DNA of 34,054 nucleotides from an uncultured Coprococcus sp. Lineage in GTDB: Bacteria > Bacillota > Clostridia > Lachnospirales > Lachnospiraceae. Positions 26,576 to 34,054 of the stretch are shown in pieces. The notes below the pieces were generated by a model. That model had not been told where the DNA came from. It was given only the letters and a program-made list of their open reading frames with translations, and ran no database searches. The position numbers and the translations under genes were made by a program. The stretch is from positions 1 to 34,054 of the forward strand of contig CANRQE010000022.1 of NCBI GenBank assembly GCA_947632705.1, written 5' to 3'. Numbering within the stretch: position 1 is the stretch's first letter; each line of letters opens with the position of its first letter.

Positions 26576-28393
26576 TTACTCCACAGTAACCGATTTTGCC
26601 AGATTCCGTGGTTTATCTACGTCAAGTCCTTTTGCATCAGACGTATAATATGCGATCAACTGCAATATCACCGCTGTTGCAAATACGGTAAACAGATCCT
26701 CCTGTTCAGGAATCCTGATATGCTTATTACAGATTGTAGAATCGTTCACCGCTTCATCCATACTGATCAGTATGACATACGCCCCTCTTGCTTTTACCTC
26801 CCTGATATTGGAAATCATCTTTCCGTATATATTTTTTTGTGTCGCAAGCGCAATCACAGGAACATTTTCTGTGATCAGAGCAATCGTTCCATGCTTCAAT
26901 TCACCGGCAGCATAAGCCTCCGCATGGACATAGGAAATCTCCTTCAGCTTCAATGCACCCTCCAGAGAAAGTGTATAATCCATACCCCTGCCGATAAAAA
27001 ATGCATCCGGCGCAAGCTTGATATAATTGGCGACCTCCTTAATCTGGTCGGCCTGCTTCAACGTCTGCTCTATGACGGGTATCGCCTGCTGAAGCTTTAC
27101 AACAAACTCCTTTGCCTGCTCCTCTGTATAGATCCCTTTCACAAGAGCCATCCGGCATCCGATCAGATACATTGCCGCCATCTGCACGGAATACGCCTTT
27201 GTACTGGCAACGGCAATCTCCGGGCCCGCATGCGTATAAAGCACATAATCACTTTCTCTCGCAATCGTAGAGCCTTTGACATTCACAATGGAAAGCACTT
27301 TGGAACCGCAGCTTTTTGCCAGACGAAGCGCCTCTAAGGTATCTATTGTTTCGCCCGACTGGGAGGTTACAATTACCAGTGTTTTCTCATTGATCAATGG
27401 TTTCTTATAACGAAATTCCGATGCAATCTCCACATTGACCGGAATCTTCAGTTCAGACTCAATCATTGCCTTGCCTACAATTCCTGCATGCATGGCAGTG
27501 CCGCAGGCTACTACCGTAACATTTTCACAGTTTGCAAATACCGCATCATCAATTCCATCCTCCGTAAAATCCGGAAGGGAATTCACGATCCGGGGCGTAA
27601 TGGTATTCCTCAGGGCATCCGGCTGCTCATAGATTTCCTTCAGCATAAAATGAGGAAATCCTCCCTTCTGCGCCGCTTCAATATCCCAGGTAATCTCCAG
27701 ATTCTTCGGAACGACTACATTTCCCTTCAGATCTTCAACCTGGATGCCGTCTCTGCTCAGAGTCAGGATATGATATTCCGGCACTACGAAATATTCCCTG
27801 GAAAAAGAAATGACCGCCGTCAAATCCGAAGCAATGATCGATCCCTGCTCCCCACAGGCAGCGACCATAGGGCTAACATTTCGTACCGCATATATAATAC
27901 CCGGATGGTCCGCAAACATGATACAAAGAGCAAAGGAACCGGCAATCAGCTTTACTGCATTACGAATGGTTCTGATGGGGTCCCCTTCATACAATTTATC
28001 TAACAACGCCGCAACGACTTCCGTATCCGTCTCCGATACCAGCTTTTCTTCCAGCCCGTACTCTCTGATGATATCATAGTAATTTTCGATAATTCCATTA
28101 TGGATCAATGCAACATTCCCGCATTTGTGGGGATGGGCATTGATATCCGTTACGCCGCCATGGGTTGCCCATCTGGTATGTCCGATTCCACAGGTGGATG
28201 TATATTCCTGATCCTGGCACAGTTTCCTCAGATCATCTACTCTTCCCGCTTTCTTTCGTATGGTCAGGGTATCGTCATCATTCAACAGGGCAATTCCCGC
28301 ACTGTCATAACCTCTGTACTCAAGCCTTGCCAGACCATCGATCAAAATATCCTTGGCCGGTTGTCTGCCCGTATAGCCTATGATTCCACACAT
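26576..28393 (-). CDS. glmS: Glutamine-fructose-6-phosphate aminotransferase (isomerising)
   Basis: First step of amino-sugar synthesis: fructose-6-phosphate plus glutamine gives glucosamine-6-phosphate, feeding peptidoglycan and other envelope polymers. 605 residues, the normal length. The N-terminal glutaminase domain begins MCGIIGYTG with Cys2 as nucleophile, followed by RWATHG and HNGIIENY. Two SIS domains bind the sugar phosphate (TSQSGETIDTLEA and the second with GRGMDYTLSLEGALKLKEI). The C-terminus ends DKPRNLAKSVTVE as expected. The gene is preceded by a glmS ribozyme and a strong promoter. An AAAGGAG-type ribosome site precedes the ATG. Confidence 0.98.
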   Translation of the reverse strand: MCGIIGYTGRQPAKDILIDGLARLEYRGYDSAGIALLNDDDTLTIRKKAGRVDDLRKLCQDQEYTSTCGIGHTRWATHGGVTDINAHPHKCGNVALIHNGIIENYYDIIREYGLEEKLVSETDTEVVAALLDKLYEGDPIRTIRNAVKLIAGSFALCIMFADHPGIIYAVRNVSPMVAACGEQGSIIASDLTAVISFSREYFVVPEYHILTLSRDGIQVEDLKGNVVVPKNLEITWDIEAAQKGGFPHFMLKEIYEQPDALRNTITPRIVNSLPDFTEDGIDDAVFANCENVTVVACGTAMHAGIVGKAMIESELKIPVNVEIASEFRYKKPLINEKTLVIVTSQSGETIDTLEALRLAKSCGSKVLSIVNVKGSTIARESDYVLYTHAGPEIAVASTKAYSVQMAAMYLIGCRMALVKGIYTEEQAKEFVVKLQQAIPVIEQTLKQADQIKEVANYIKLAPDAFFIGRGMDYTLSLEGALKLKEISYVHAEAYAAGELKHGTIALITENVPVIALATQKNIYGKMISNIREVKARGAYVILISMDEAVNDSTICNKHIRIPEQEDLFTVFATAVILQLIAYYTSDAKGLDVDKPRNLAKSVTVE

Positions 28394-28482
28394 ATATTCA
28401 ATTCTCCTTTCGGCTGACCCGGATTTCCGGGTTATTCCATCTACAAATATCTATGAAATATCTGCAGTCTGTATGTATCCGG

Positions 28483-28666
28483 TCACAATGCTTTGTTTTG
28501 AAGTTACCCTCATATTTTGCAATTGCGTGCGCATCCGAATGCTGCGTGAAGGCATCCGCCGAATTTTCGATAACCTTCATCCTCGTTATCCCTGTACGTC
28601 TCCTTTCAAACCCGTTTCATCCATACTCCGACTGGCAAACCGGTTCTGCACAGGGCACATGGCGCT
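28483..28666 (-). ncRNA. glmS ribozyme (GlcN6P-responsive self-cleaving leader)
   Basis: On the minus strand the cleavage site is A|GCGCC, between 28666 and 28665. The conserved core follows: GATAACGAGG, then ATCGAAAATTCGGCGGATGCC near 28560-28590. Pairings fit: CCCTGT with ACAGGG, AACCGGTTT with AAACGGGTT (one mismatch), GCAT-TCGG-ATGC, and GCCTTC with GAGGGT. Glucosamine-6-phosphate acts as coenzyme for cleavage, and the product 3' RNA is degraded, so glmS is switched off when its product is plentiful. The 3' border is approximate. Confidence 0.95.
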
Positions 28667-28718
28667 AAGATTTCTAAATCTTTCCAAACCTGTATTCCTC
28701 CTATATACAGACAATCAA

Positions 28719-28747
28719 ATTTTAGCATAGAATAAACTGGAAATCAA
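28719..28747 (-). promoter_or_regulatory. Sigma-A promoter of glmS
   Basis: The minus strand reads TTGATT (28742-28747), 17 bp ending in TGC, TAAAAT (28719-28724). The extended -10 supports it. The start would lie about 45 nt before the ribozyme cleavage site. Confidence 0.75.
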
Positions 28748-28762
28748 TGAATATAGGAAAAT

Positions 28763-28809
28763 AAAAAAGGCATCCGCTCTGCCCAATCAGGGCTCTGAGA
28801 ATGCCTTTT
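28763..28809 (-). terminator. Terminator after the lysozyme gene
   Basis: AAAAAAGGCAT (28763-28773) pairs with ATGCCTTTT (28801-28809). The inner stem GCCC/GGGC closes a short loop, with mismatches between. On the minus strand a TTTTTTATTTT tract follows. The stop at 28819 is 10 bp before it. Confidence 0.8.
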
Positions 28810-28818
28810 ATATTATAT

Positions 28819-31407
28819 TTACTGCAATTTTAAATAATCGGACCGGACATATCCGTTATAGGTTTTTCCTCCGACAATCCGGGTAATCTTATACCACAGA
28901 TTGGTACCCGATCCAACGGCTCCGGTAATCTTTACCGTCTGTCCCGTTGACAGATACAGGATCCTGCTGTAATTGGTACCGGCACCGGTTCTCATATTTA
29001 CGGCTGTCGTAATAACCTTTGCATACAATGGGCCGGACCCCTCTCTTGCCGCCGCCGAAACCTTACTTTTATATTTTCTTCCGTTATATGTCTTATATGA
29101 CAATACATGATAGGAATAGGAAGAGGAAACGGTATCCGTCAGATAATAACGGTTATTGATTCCACTGACATCCGCCAGCCAGGTATAGGTCTTTTTATTC
29201 TTATCGTACCGATAGATACTGTACCCGTCCGCATAGGAAACCGTCGTCCATTTCAGCATTGTCTTATTCCCTATGGTATAAGTTAAAACTGTCGCCACCT
29301 TAGCAGGACTGGTTGATGCATAATAAGTAACTCCCGTTCCGTAATACCTAGTTCCGTTATGTTCTGCATATGACTTGATATAAAACTGATATGCCGTCAC
29401 GGCTTTCAGCCCTGATACCGTATAGGTAGTTCCGTTTTCAACTCTGCTCACAAGCACATAACCGCCCTTTTTACTGTCATACCGGTACAGCTCATAGCCG
29501 GAAGCTCCGCTGCTTTTACTCCATGAAAGCGTGATGGAGCTGTCGGAACAGCCGGTTACATTCAGTCCTGACACAGCCTTGGGACCGGTATAGGTGATCA
29601 GGGAATCGGAAATCGGTGCAAGCACCAGCTCCCCTTTGGATTTGTAACACGCCCGGACACAATATGTATATGTAGTATTCGGTTTCAGGCCGCTATGCTT
29701 GTAGGTATTGTTATGCGCTCCGCTCAGATTTGCAATCGGCGTCCATTTAGAATTTTTTGTATCTCTGATATACAGACGATATCCGTCTACATTCTCCTGA
29801 TAATTCCATTCTAATGCAATCGCATTGCTGTTTACCGCAACGGCAGTCAGTCCCGATATCTTACCCGGCAGCGTATAAATGCTGACGTCATCGGAATACT
29901 TATAGTAATCTCTGGCTCCGTCTTCCTCATAATACGCCCTTACCCTGTATGTGTATTTCATGCCCGGTTCCACGGAAGTATCCGTATAAGAGGAAGCAGA
30001 GGTTCCGGCAATTGTTTTCACTCTGGTCCATTTTCCGGAAGCCGAATCATATCTGCTGATATTATAACCGGATACATCTTCACGGGGTTCCCACTTTATG
30101 GTCACGGATGTGTCGGTAGCATCAGACAGCTTCACGTTTTTAATCTGTTTTGTAAGCGGCGTGGCCATAATCTCGGAGGAGTATGGTCCGCAGAAATTTC
30201 CGTTATTTCTTTTATAGACTGCACGCACCTTATATTTATAGGCAATATTAACGTCCAGATTTTTGTCTGTATAGGTGGTATTGGCCGCACCCCTGACACT
30301 GCCGATATACACATATGCCCCCTGCGACTGGTCATATCTTACAATCTGATAGCCGTATACACCCGGAACTTTTTTCCAGCTTAATGTAATGGTATTGGCA
30401 GTCGCATCTGATTTTTTTAAACCGACCGTGGTGTCCGGATTCTTCAGATACCAGAAATCCATGTCCACCTGACCGTCAATCCCATCCACATGACCGGACG
30501 CAGAATACTGCCAGAAGGTATATGTTCCCGTATAATTTGTTTCATCCGTATAATGTGCCAGCCAGATCGGATAGTGGTTTGCAATATCGGATGCGTGCAG
30601 TTCATCCTGCAGCATAGATTTATTGGCATAGACCATACCGGTATAATTATGGCTTTCAACCGTAGAACAGAATGTATTACAGATTGCCGTTCTCTGCGTA
30701 TCGGTCAGCTTTGCTTTCTCCAGCCTTCCGCCGGGTGCATATTCATAATCCATAACCACCGGTAATTCCAGACTGTATTTCTGAATGAACTTCACGGCAT
30801 AATTCGCTTCCTCAACCGCTTCTGCCGTCGTAATTGCCTGGGAATAAACATATACGCCTACATCGATTCCCGCCTTTCTTGCCGCTTCCAGATTTTTGAT
30901 CGCGGTCTCATCCGGCATTAACGCTCCGGTTCCATACCCGCGGTACGCAACCCTGATAAACGCAAATTCGATTCCGTCGTTCTTTACCTTATTCCAGTTT
31001 ATATCCGCCTGCCAGGAGGAAATATCAATTCCGTTGAGAATCCGGTATCCATGGCTGAACCGTGAATTATGTATCTGTTTCTCATCCGTATATAAAGAAA
31101 TCATTGCCGGTTTATTTCCGTCTGACTGGCGCTGCAATTCCTGCATTGCCATCGGATCATCCTGATAGGTATCCATAATATAATCAATCTGGCTGTCCGT
31201 CAGATTGTCCTTATCAAACTGCCCGCATGCAACCAGTTCCCGGACCTCCGCACCGGCCGCATCCTCTCCTGCAGCATCAGAGGTCTCCTCCTGCACGCTG
31301 CCGGCTGCATCTGATGGAAGAACGGATAGCCCAAACGGCAATATAAGCAGAGCAAAAACCATGGCAATGCCCCATACAAGCAAACAAATCTTCTTTTTAT
31401 TATTCAT
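28819..31407 (-). CDS. Secreted GH25 muramidase (lysozyme) with Fn3 repeats and C-terminal SH3 domain
   Basis: The start is the ATG at 31407 with AGGAGG nine bases upstream; the frame is open to 31512, but that would start inside the promoter. 862 residues. An N-terminal signal or anchor (about 6-31) is followed by an Ala/Glu linker. GH25 barrel (about 124-325): Asp128 in GIDISSWQ, Asp220 and Glu222 in VVMDYEYAP, and Asp315/Asp317 in QVDMDFWY; the catalytic residues are present. It should cut the MurNAc-GlcNAc bond. Then come about five fibronectin type III modules (about 327-790), each with a YRYD or RYD-type motif, and a bacterial SH3 domain (about 795-862; NMRTGAGTNYSRIL). No LPXTG is visible. 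A role in wall remodelling or daughter-cell separation is inferred. Confidence 0.94.
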   Translation of the reverse strand: MNNKKKICLLVWGIAMVFALLILPFGLSVLPSDAAGSVQEETSDAAGEDAAGAEVRELVACGQFDKDNLTDSQIDYIMDTYQDDPMAMQELQRQSDGNKPAMISLYTDEKQIHNSRFSHGYRILNGIDISSWQADINWNKVKNDGIEFAFIRVAYRGYGTGALMPDETAIKNLEAARKAGIDVGVYVYSQAITTAEAVEEANYAVKFIQKYSLELPVVMDYEYAPGGRLEKAKLTDTQRTAICNTFCSTVESHNYTGMVYANKSMLQDELHASDIANHYPIWLAHYTDETNYTGTYTFWQYSASGHVDGIDGQVDMDFWYLKNPDTTVGLKKSDATANTITLSWKKVPGVYGYQIVRYDQSQGAYVYIGSVRGAANTTYTDKNLDVNIAYKYKVRAVYKRNNGNFCGPYSSEIMATPLTKQIKNVKLSDATDTSVTIKWEPREDVSGYNISRYDSASGKWTRVKTIAGTSASSYTDTSVEPGMKYTYRVRAYYEEDGARDYYKYSDDVSIYTLPGKISGLTAVAVNSNAIALEWNYQENVDGYRLYIRDTKNSKWTPIANLSGAHNNTYKHSGLKPNTTYTYCVRACYKSKGELVLAPISDSLITYTGPKAVSGLNVTGCSDSSITLSWSKSSGASGYELYRYDSKKGGYVLVSRVENGTTYTVSGLKAVTAYQFYIKSYAEHNGTRYYGTGVTYYASTSPAKVATVLTYTIGNKTMLKWTTVSYADGYSIYRYDKNKKTYTWLADVSGINNRYYLTDTVSSSYSYHVLSYKTYNGRKYKSKVSAAAREGSGPLYAKVITTAVNMRTGAGTNYSRILYLSTGQTVKITGAVGSGTNLWYKITRIVGGKTYNGYVRSDYLKLQ

Positions 31408-31483
31408 CTGATCATTCCTCCTAAAATTTTTATGATCATCCTCACTGCCACTCATTTCAAAAATAATTCCAAACACAAATTCA

Positions 31484-31512
31484 ATACTAGAAGCTTTAAA
31501 CGCAAAAGTCAA
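31484..31512 (-). promoter_or_regulatory. Sigma-A promoter of the lysozyme gene
   Basis: The minus strand reads TTGACT (31507-31512), 17 bp, TAGTAT (31484-31489), about 77 bp before the ATG. This placement decides the gene start at 31407. Confidence 0.65.
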
Positions 31513-31568
31513 TGCTTCATTACTGGAAAAAAAGCATGTATAGAAAAATTTAAGATTTTCCGGAGACC

Positions 31569-31629
31569 AAAAAAGGTGCTTTTCAAGTTACAGACCAATA
31601 CGGTCCGCAGTTGAAAAACACCCTTTTTT
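31569..31629 (-). terminator. Terminator after metG
   Basis: The left arm (31569-31586) and right arm (31611-31629) pair with one bulge and one wobble; an inner GACC/GGTC stem closes the loop. On the minus strand a run of six T follows. It begins 18 bp after the metG stop. Confidence 0.85.
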
Positions 31630-31647
31630 ACACTTTTTAGTTCATCT

Positions 31648-33678
31648 TCAGCTGATAAACGAACCTCCGGGCAGGTTCTTTTCCGTTGTGAGCAGGGACA
31701 GATTTCCCTCTGAATCCTCCGCACATAACAGCATACCCTCTGACAATACCCCTGCCAGCTTGCAAGGCTTCAAATTGACGATTGCAACTACCCGCTTGCC
31801 GACCATTTCCTCCGGGGAATAAAAGCCCTTGATCCCGGAAACAATCTGTTTAATGTGATTTTCTCCGAATTTTACCTTGGAGCATATCAGCTTTCTGGAA
31901 TTCTGAACCTCATCACATTCTATGACTTCACCAACCATCAGCTGCATTTTCTGAAACTCCTCCAGTGTGATCTGCTGTTTGTCCAGCACAGACGGATCAC
32001 TTCTGAGTGCCGCAACCTTTTCTTCTGCAGCGCGCAGCCTTCTATGTTCCTCGGAATCTTCTTCCTTTTGCTTCTTTGCCTTTTCATAGATGGTCTCTTC
32101 CTCAACCGGTGCAAATTTATGCACCTCCTCCATGACCTCATTGATATCCAGCCTTGCAAAGAGAATCTCCGGTTTTTCTACCACCTTATTGCCTGAAGGA
32201 TACAATCCGAACCGTCCAAGCTCCGTTACCTTCCTCTTGGTTGAATTCATCTGGTTCAAAATCTTAATGGAGGTATCCGGCATAAACGGCTCCAGTAAGG
32301 AAGCGCCGATCACGATACTCTCAACCAGATTATACAGTACGGTATTTAATCTGCCGCGCTGGTCATCCTCCTTTGCCAGCGCCCATGGCATCGTTTCATC
32401 AATATATTTATTACATCTCTTAAACAGGGCAAATATCTCCGTGATCGCATCTGCAACCCGTAATTTGTCCATACATTCCGCAACCTTATACCGGCAGTCC
32501 AGCACGATCTTTTTCAGGTCTTCATCAACGGCATCTGTCACCTTGTCGTTTGTTACGATTCCGTCAAAATATTTATTGGACATAGAAATCGTCCGGTTGA
32601 TCAGATTTCCCAGCGTATTGGCCAGCTCAGAATTAATCCGCTCTACTACCAGCTCCCAGGAAATCACGCCGTCATTGTCAAACGGCATCTCATGCAGCAC
32701 AAAAAACCGGACAGCATCCACGCCAAACAGCCTGACCATATCATCCGCATACATAACATTTCCTTTGGACTTACTCATCTTACCGTCACTCTGAATCAGC
32801 CACGGATGCCCGAATATCTGCTTTGGAAGCGGGATGTCCAACGCCATCAGCATGATCGGCCAATAGATTGTATGGAATCTTAAGATATCCTTACCGATCA
32901 GATGCAGATCCGCAGGCCAGTATTTCTTATATAATTCGCTGTGCTTCCCGTCTGCATCATATCCCAGACCGGTAATATAGTTGGATAAAGCATCAATCCA
33001 GACATAAATGACATGCTTTTTATCAAAATCAACAGGAATTCCCCATTTGAATGAGGTTCTGGATACACACAGATCCTGCAGCCCCGGCTTCAGGAAATTG
33101 TTGATCATCTCATTCTTTCTGGATTCCGGCTGAATAAAGTCAGGATTCTGTTCTATATGTTTCATCAGTCTGTCCTGATATTTACTGAGGCGGAAGAAAT
33201 ATGCTTCCTCCTTCGCTTCCTCTACCGGCCGGCCACAATCAGGACATTTGCCGTCAATTAACTGAGATTCCGTAAAAAACGACTCACATGGGGTACAATA
33301 CATACCTACATACTCACCCTTGTAAATGTCTCCTTTGTCATACAGTTTTTTAAAGATTTTCTGTACCTGTTCCTCGTGATCCTTGTCTGTCGTACGGATG
33401 AATTTGTCAAAGGACGTATTCATCAGGCTCCAGATTCCCTTAATCTCGCCGGATACCTCATCCACAAATTCCTTCGGCGTCTGCATATGCTCAAAGGATT
33501 TGTTCTCAATCTTCTGTCCATGCTCATCTGTTCCGGTCTGGAACCTCACGTCATACCCTGCGAATCGTTTGTACCTTGCAATGCTGTCAGCCAACACGAT
33601 CTCGTAAGTGTTGCCTATATGAGGCTTGCCTGACGCATATGCAATGGCTGTTGTAATGTAATACGGTTTTTTTGCCAT
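31648..33678 (-). CDS. metG: Methionyl-tRNA synthetase with C-terminal tRNA-binding domain
   Basis: Charges tRNA-Met for translation initiation and elongation. The start is the ATG at 33678 with GGAGGG eight bases upstream; the longer frame (to 33747) begins in the promoter. 676 residues. Class I signatures HIGN (20-23) and KMSKS (300-304) are present. Four zinc-binding cysteines (128, 131, 145, 148) match the MetG form with a single zinc knuckle. The anticodon-binding helical domain follows, with a charged linker (about 550-580) and an EMAP/Trbp111-type tRNA-binding domain at the C-terminus (about 575-676; MQLMVGEVIECDEV). It lies alone between a promoter and a terminator. Confidence 0.98.
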   Translation of the reverse strand: MAKKPYYITTAIAYASGKPHIGNTYEIVLADSIARYKRFAGYDVRFQTGTDEHGQKIENKSFEHMQTPKEFVDEVSGEIKGIWSLMNTSFDKFIRTTDKDHEEQVQKIFKKLYDKGDIYKGEYVGMYCTPCESFFTESQLIDGKCPDCGRPVEEAKEEAYFFRLSKYQDRLMKHIEQNPDFIQPESRKNEMINNFLKPGLQDLCVSRTSFKWGIPVDFDKKHVIYVWIDALSNYITGLGYDADGKHSELYKKYWPADLHLIGKDILRFHTIYWPIMLMALDIPLPKQIFGHPWLIQSDGKMSKSKGNVMYADDMVRLFGVDAVRFFVLHEMPFDNDGVISWELVVERINSELANTLGNLINRTISMSNKYFDGIVTNDKVTDAVDEDLKKIVLDCRYKVAECMDKLRVADAITEIFALFKRCNKYIDETMPWALAKEDDQRGRLNTVLYNLVESIVIGASLLEPFMPDTSIKILNQMNSTKRKVTELGRFGLYPSGNKVVEKPEILFARLDINEVMEEVHKFAPVEEETIYEKAKKQKEEDSEEHRRLRAAEEKVAALRSDPSVLDKQQITLEEFQKMQLMVGEVIECDEVQNSRKLICSKVKFGENHIKQIVSGIKGFYSPEEMVGKRVVAIVNLKPCKLAGVLSEGMLLCAEDSEGNLSLLTTEKNLPGGSFIS

Positions 33679-33703
33679 TTGCAAAACCCTCCTTATAAAA
33701 ACT

Positions 33704-33726
33704 ACAGGCACAAATGAAATGCCTGC
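33704..33726 (-). promoter_or_regulatory. Short hairpin plus T-tract in the metG leader
   Basis: In the minus-strand RNA GCAGGCA pairs with UGCCUGU (one G-U) around 9 nt and is followed by AGUUUUUAU, just five bases before the GGAGGG ribosome site. It could act as a weak attenuator, or be chance. Confidence 0.35.
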
Positions 33727-33748
33727 GACACTTGAAATAAGTACCAAA

Positions 33749-33778
33749 ATTATATGCCCGTTTTGTTCCGATTGTCAA
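33749..33778 (-). promoter_or_regulatory. Sigma-A promoter of metG
   Basis: The minus strand reads TTGACA (33773-33778), 18 bp, TATAAT (33749-33754): consensus in both boxes, about 70 bp before the start codon. Confidence 0.85.
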
Positions 33779-33890
33779 GTAAAGCGGTACAATCCCGGCA
33801 GAAATCTTTTCTTTCTCCGCCCGGCCGGAAGATACATCCCGCCATAAGAAACCCAGCTGAAAAACATAACAAAAAAAATACATTTACTGA

Positions 33891-33919
33891 TTTACATAAC
33901 TAAAAACACATGTTATAAT
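33891..33919 (+). promoter_or_regulatory. Sigma-A promoter reading out of the right end
   Basis: TTTACA (33891-33896), 17 bp, TATAAT (33914-33919). At least 125 nt of leader lies inside the window without an open reading frame of note. Confidence 0.7.
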
Positions 33920-34054
33920 AGATTTTTCTTTTACTGTTTTGATGAATATGACAACGATATAAAAAAGGCAACAGAGCAAAGTCCAGCGGTGATATGTCAA
34001 GCATAAATTAAAATTATTTTTGAACTATTTTCATATCATTTGCTGAAAAAAGGG

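Larger units (their letters stand above)
33679..34054. other. Intergenic region upstream of metG, 376 bp, with two divergent promoters
   Basis: It holds the metG promoter and leader on the minus strand and a strong promoter on the plus strand that reads out of the window. I see no gene, no tRNA and no T-box (no AGGGTGGNACCGCG motif or stem I). The plus-strand part after 33920 is AT-rich with an uninterpreted stretch AAAAAAGGCAACAGAGCAAA near 33961. Confidence 0.6.

Noticed and set aside
28398..28580. 60-codon frame on the minus strand upstream of glmS
   Set aside because: It lies in the glmS ribozyme and leader; the conserved bases are explained by the ribozyme core and the frame has no ribosome site.
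31408..31512. 35-residue N-terminal extension of the lysozyme
   Set aside because: The AGGAGG site and signal peptide point to the start at 31407, and the extension overlaps the promoter.
33679..33747. 23-residue N-terminal extension of MetG
   Set aside because: It overlaps the promoter and leader; MAKKPYYITT is the usual MetG start with GGAGGG before it.
33780..33815. T-box-like string GGGATTGTACCGC upstream of metG
   Set aside because: It matches the T-box only in part, lies upstream of the metG promoter, and no stem I, specifier loop or following terminator is seen.

Overview
The window looks like chromosomal DNA of a gut-type Clostridia, most likely a Lachnospiraceae member. This is inferred from strong GGAGG ribosome sites, a glmS ribozyme, a DUF6382-type FHA protein, an mreB-recD2-comF run, eukaryote-type HisA and a lipoprotein GH9 cellulase. 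I see no tRNA, rRNA, CRISPR array, prophage, transposase or conjugation gene. Nearly all genes lie on the minus strand; only three are on the plus strand (AAA+ ATPase, YesL/DUF624 protein, small lipoprotein).

Layout on the minus strand, read from high to low coordinates. metG (methionyl-tRNA synthetase) has its own sigma-A promoter and terminator. Next is a secreted GH25 lysozyme with Fn3 repeats and an SH3 domain. Then comes glmS with a glmS ribozyme leader, followed 39 bp later by an FHA-domain gene and a terminator. A response regulator, a sensor kinase, an ABC ATPase and a large FtsX-type permease form a peptide or envelope-stress module; a three-box operator separates the kinase from the ABC genes. 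After a convergent lipoprotein gene there is a DivIVA-like coiled-coil protein, then a tightly packed run of PAS/GAF sensor, mreB, recD2 and comF. comF converges on the plus-strand pair AAA+ ATPase and DUF624. Divergent from that pair is hisA (eukaryotic type) with the GH9 cellulase gene. A GtrA-YfhO fusion, a hybrid histidine kinase and the start of a Pro/Gly-repeat protein complete the left end.

Functionally the window mixes housekeeping genes (metG, glmS, hisA, mreB, recD2, comF) with cell-surface biology: wall-polymer glycosylation (GtrA-YfhO), muramidase, cellulase, UDP-GlcNAc precursor supply, envelope signalling and polar scaffolding. I see no complete, obviously new defence or mobile system. 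The most unusual items are the GtrA-YfhO fusion, an exact 11-residue ladder with recurrent cysteines in the DivIVA-like protein, the 11-bp-phased operator of the ABC module, the likely extension of glmS ribozyme control to an FHA gene, and two convergent stop codons placed in the loop of a shared terminator. Several gene starts were moved inward from the longest reading frame where ribosome sites or promoters decide the matter (metG, lysozyme, DivIVA-like, ABC ATPase, AAA+ ATPase, YfhO).
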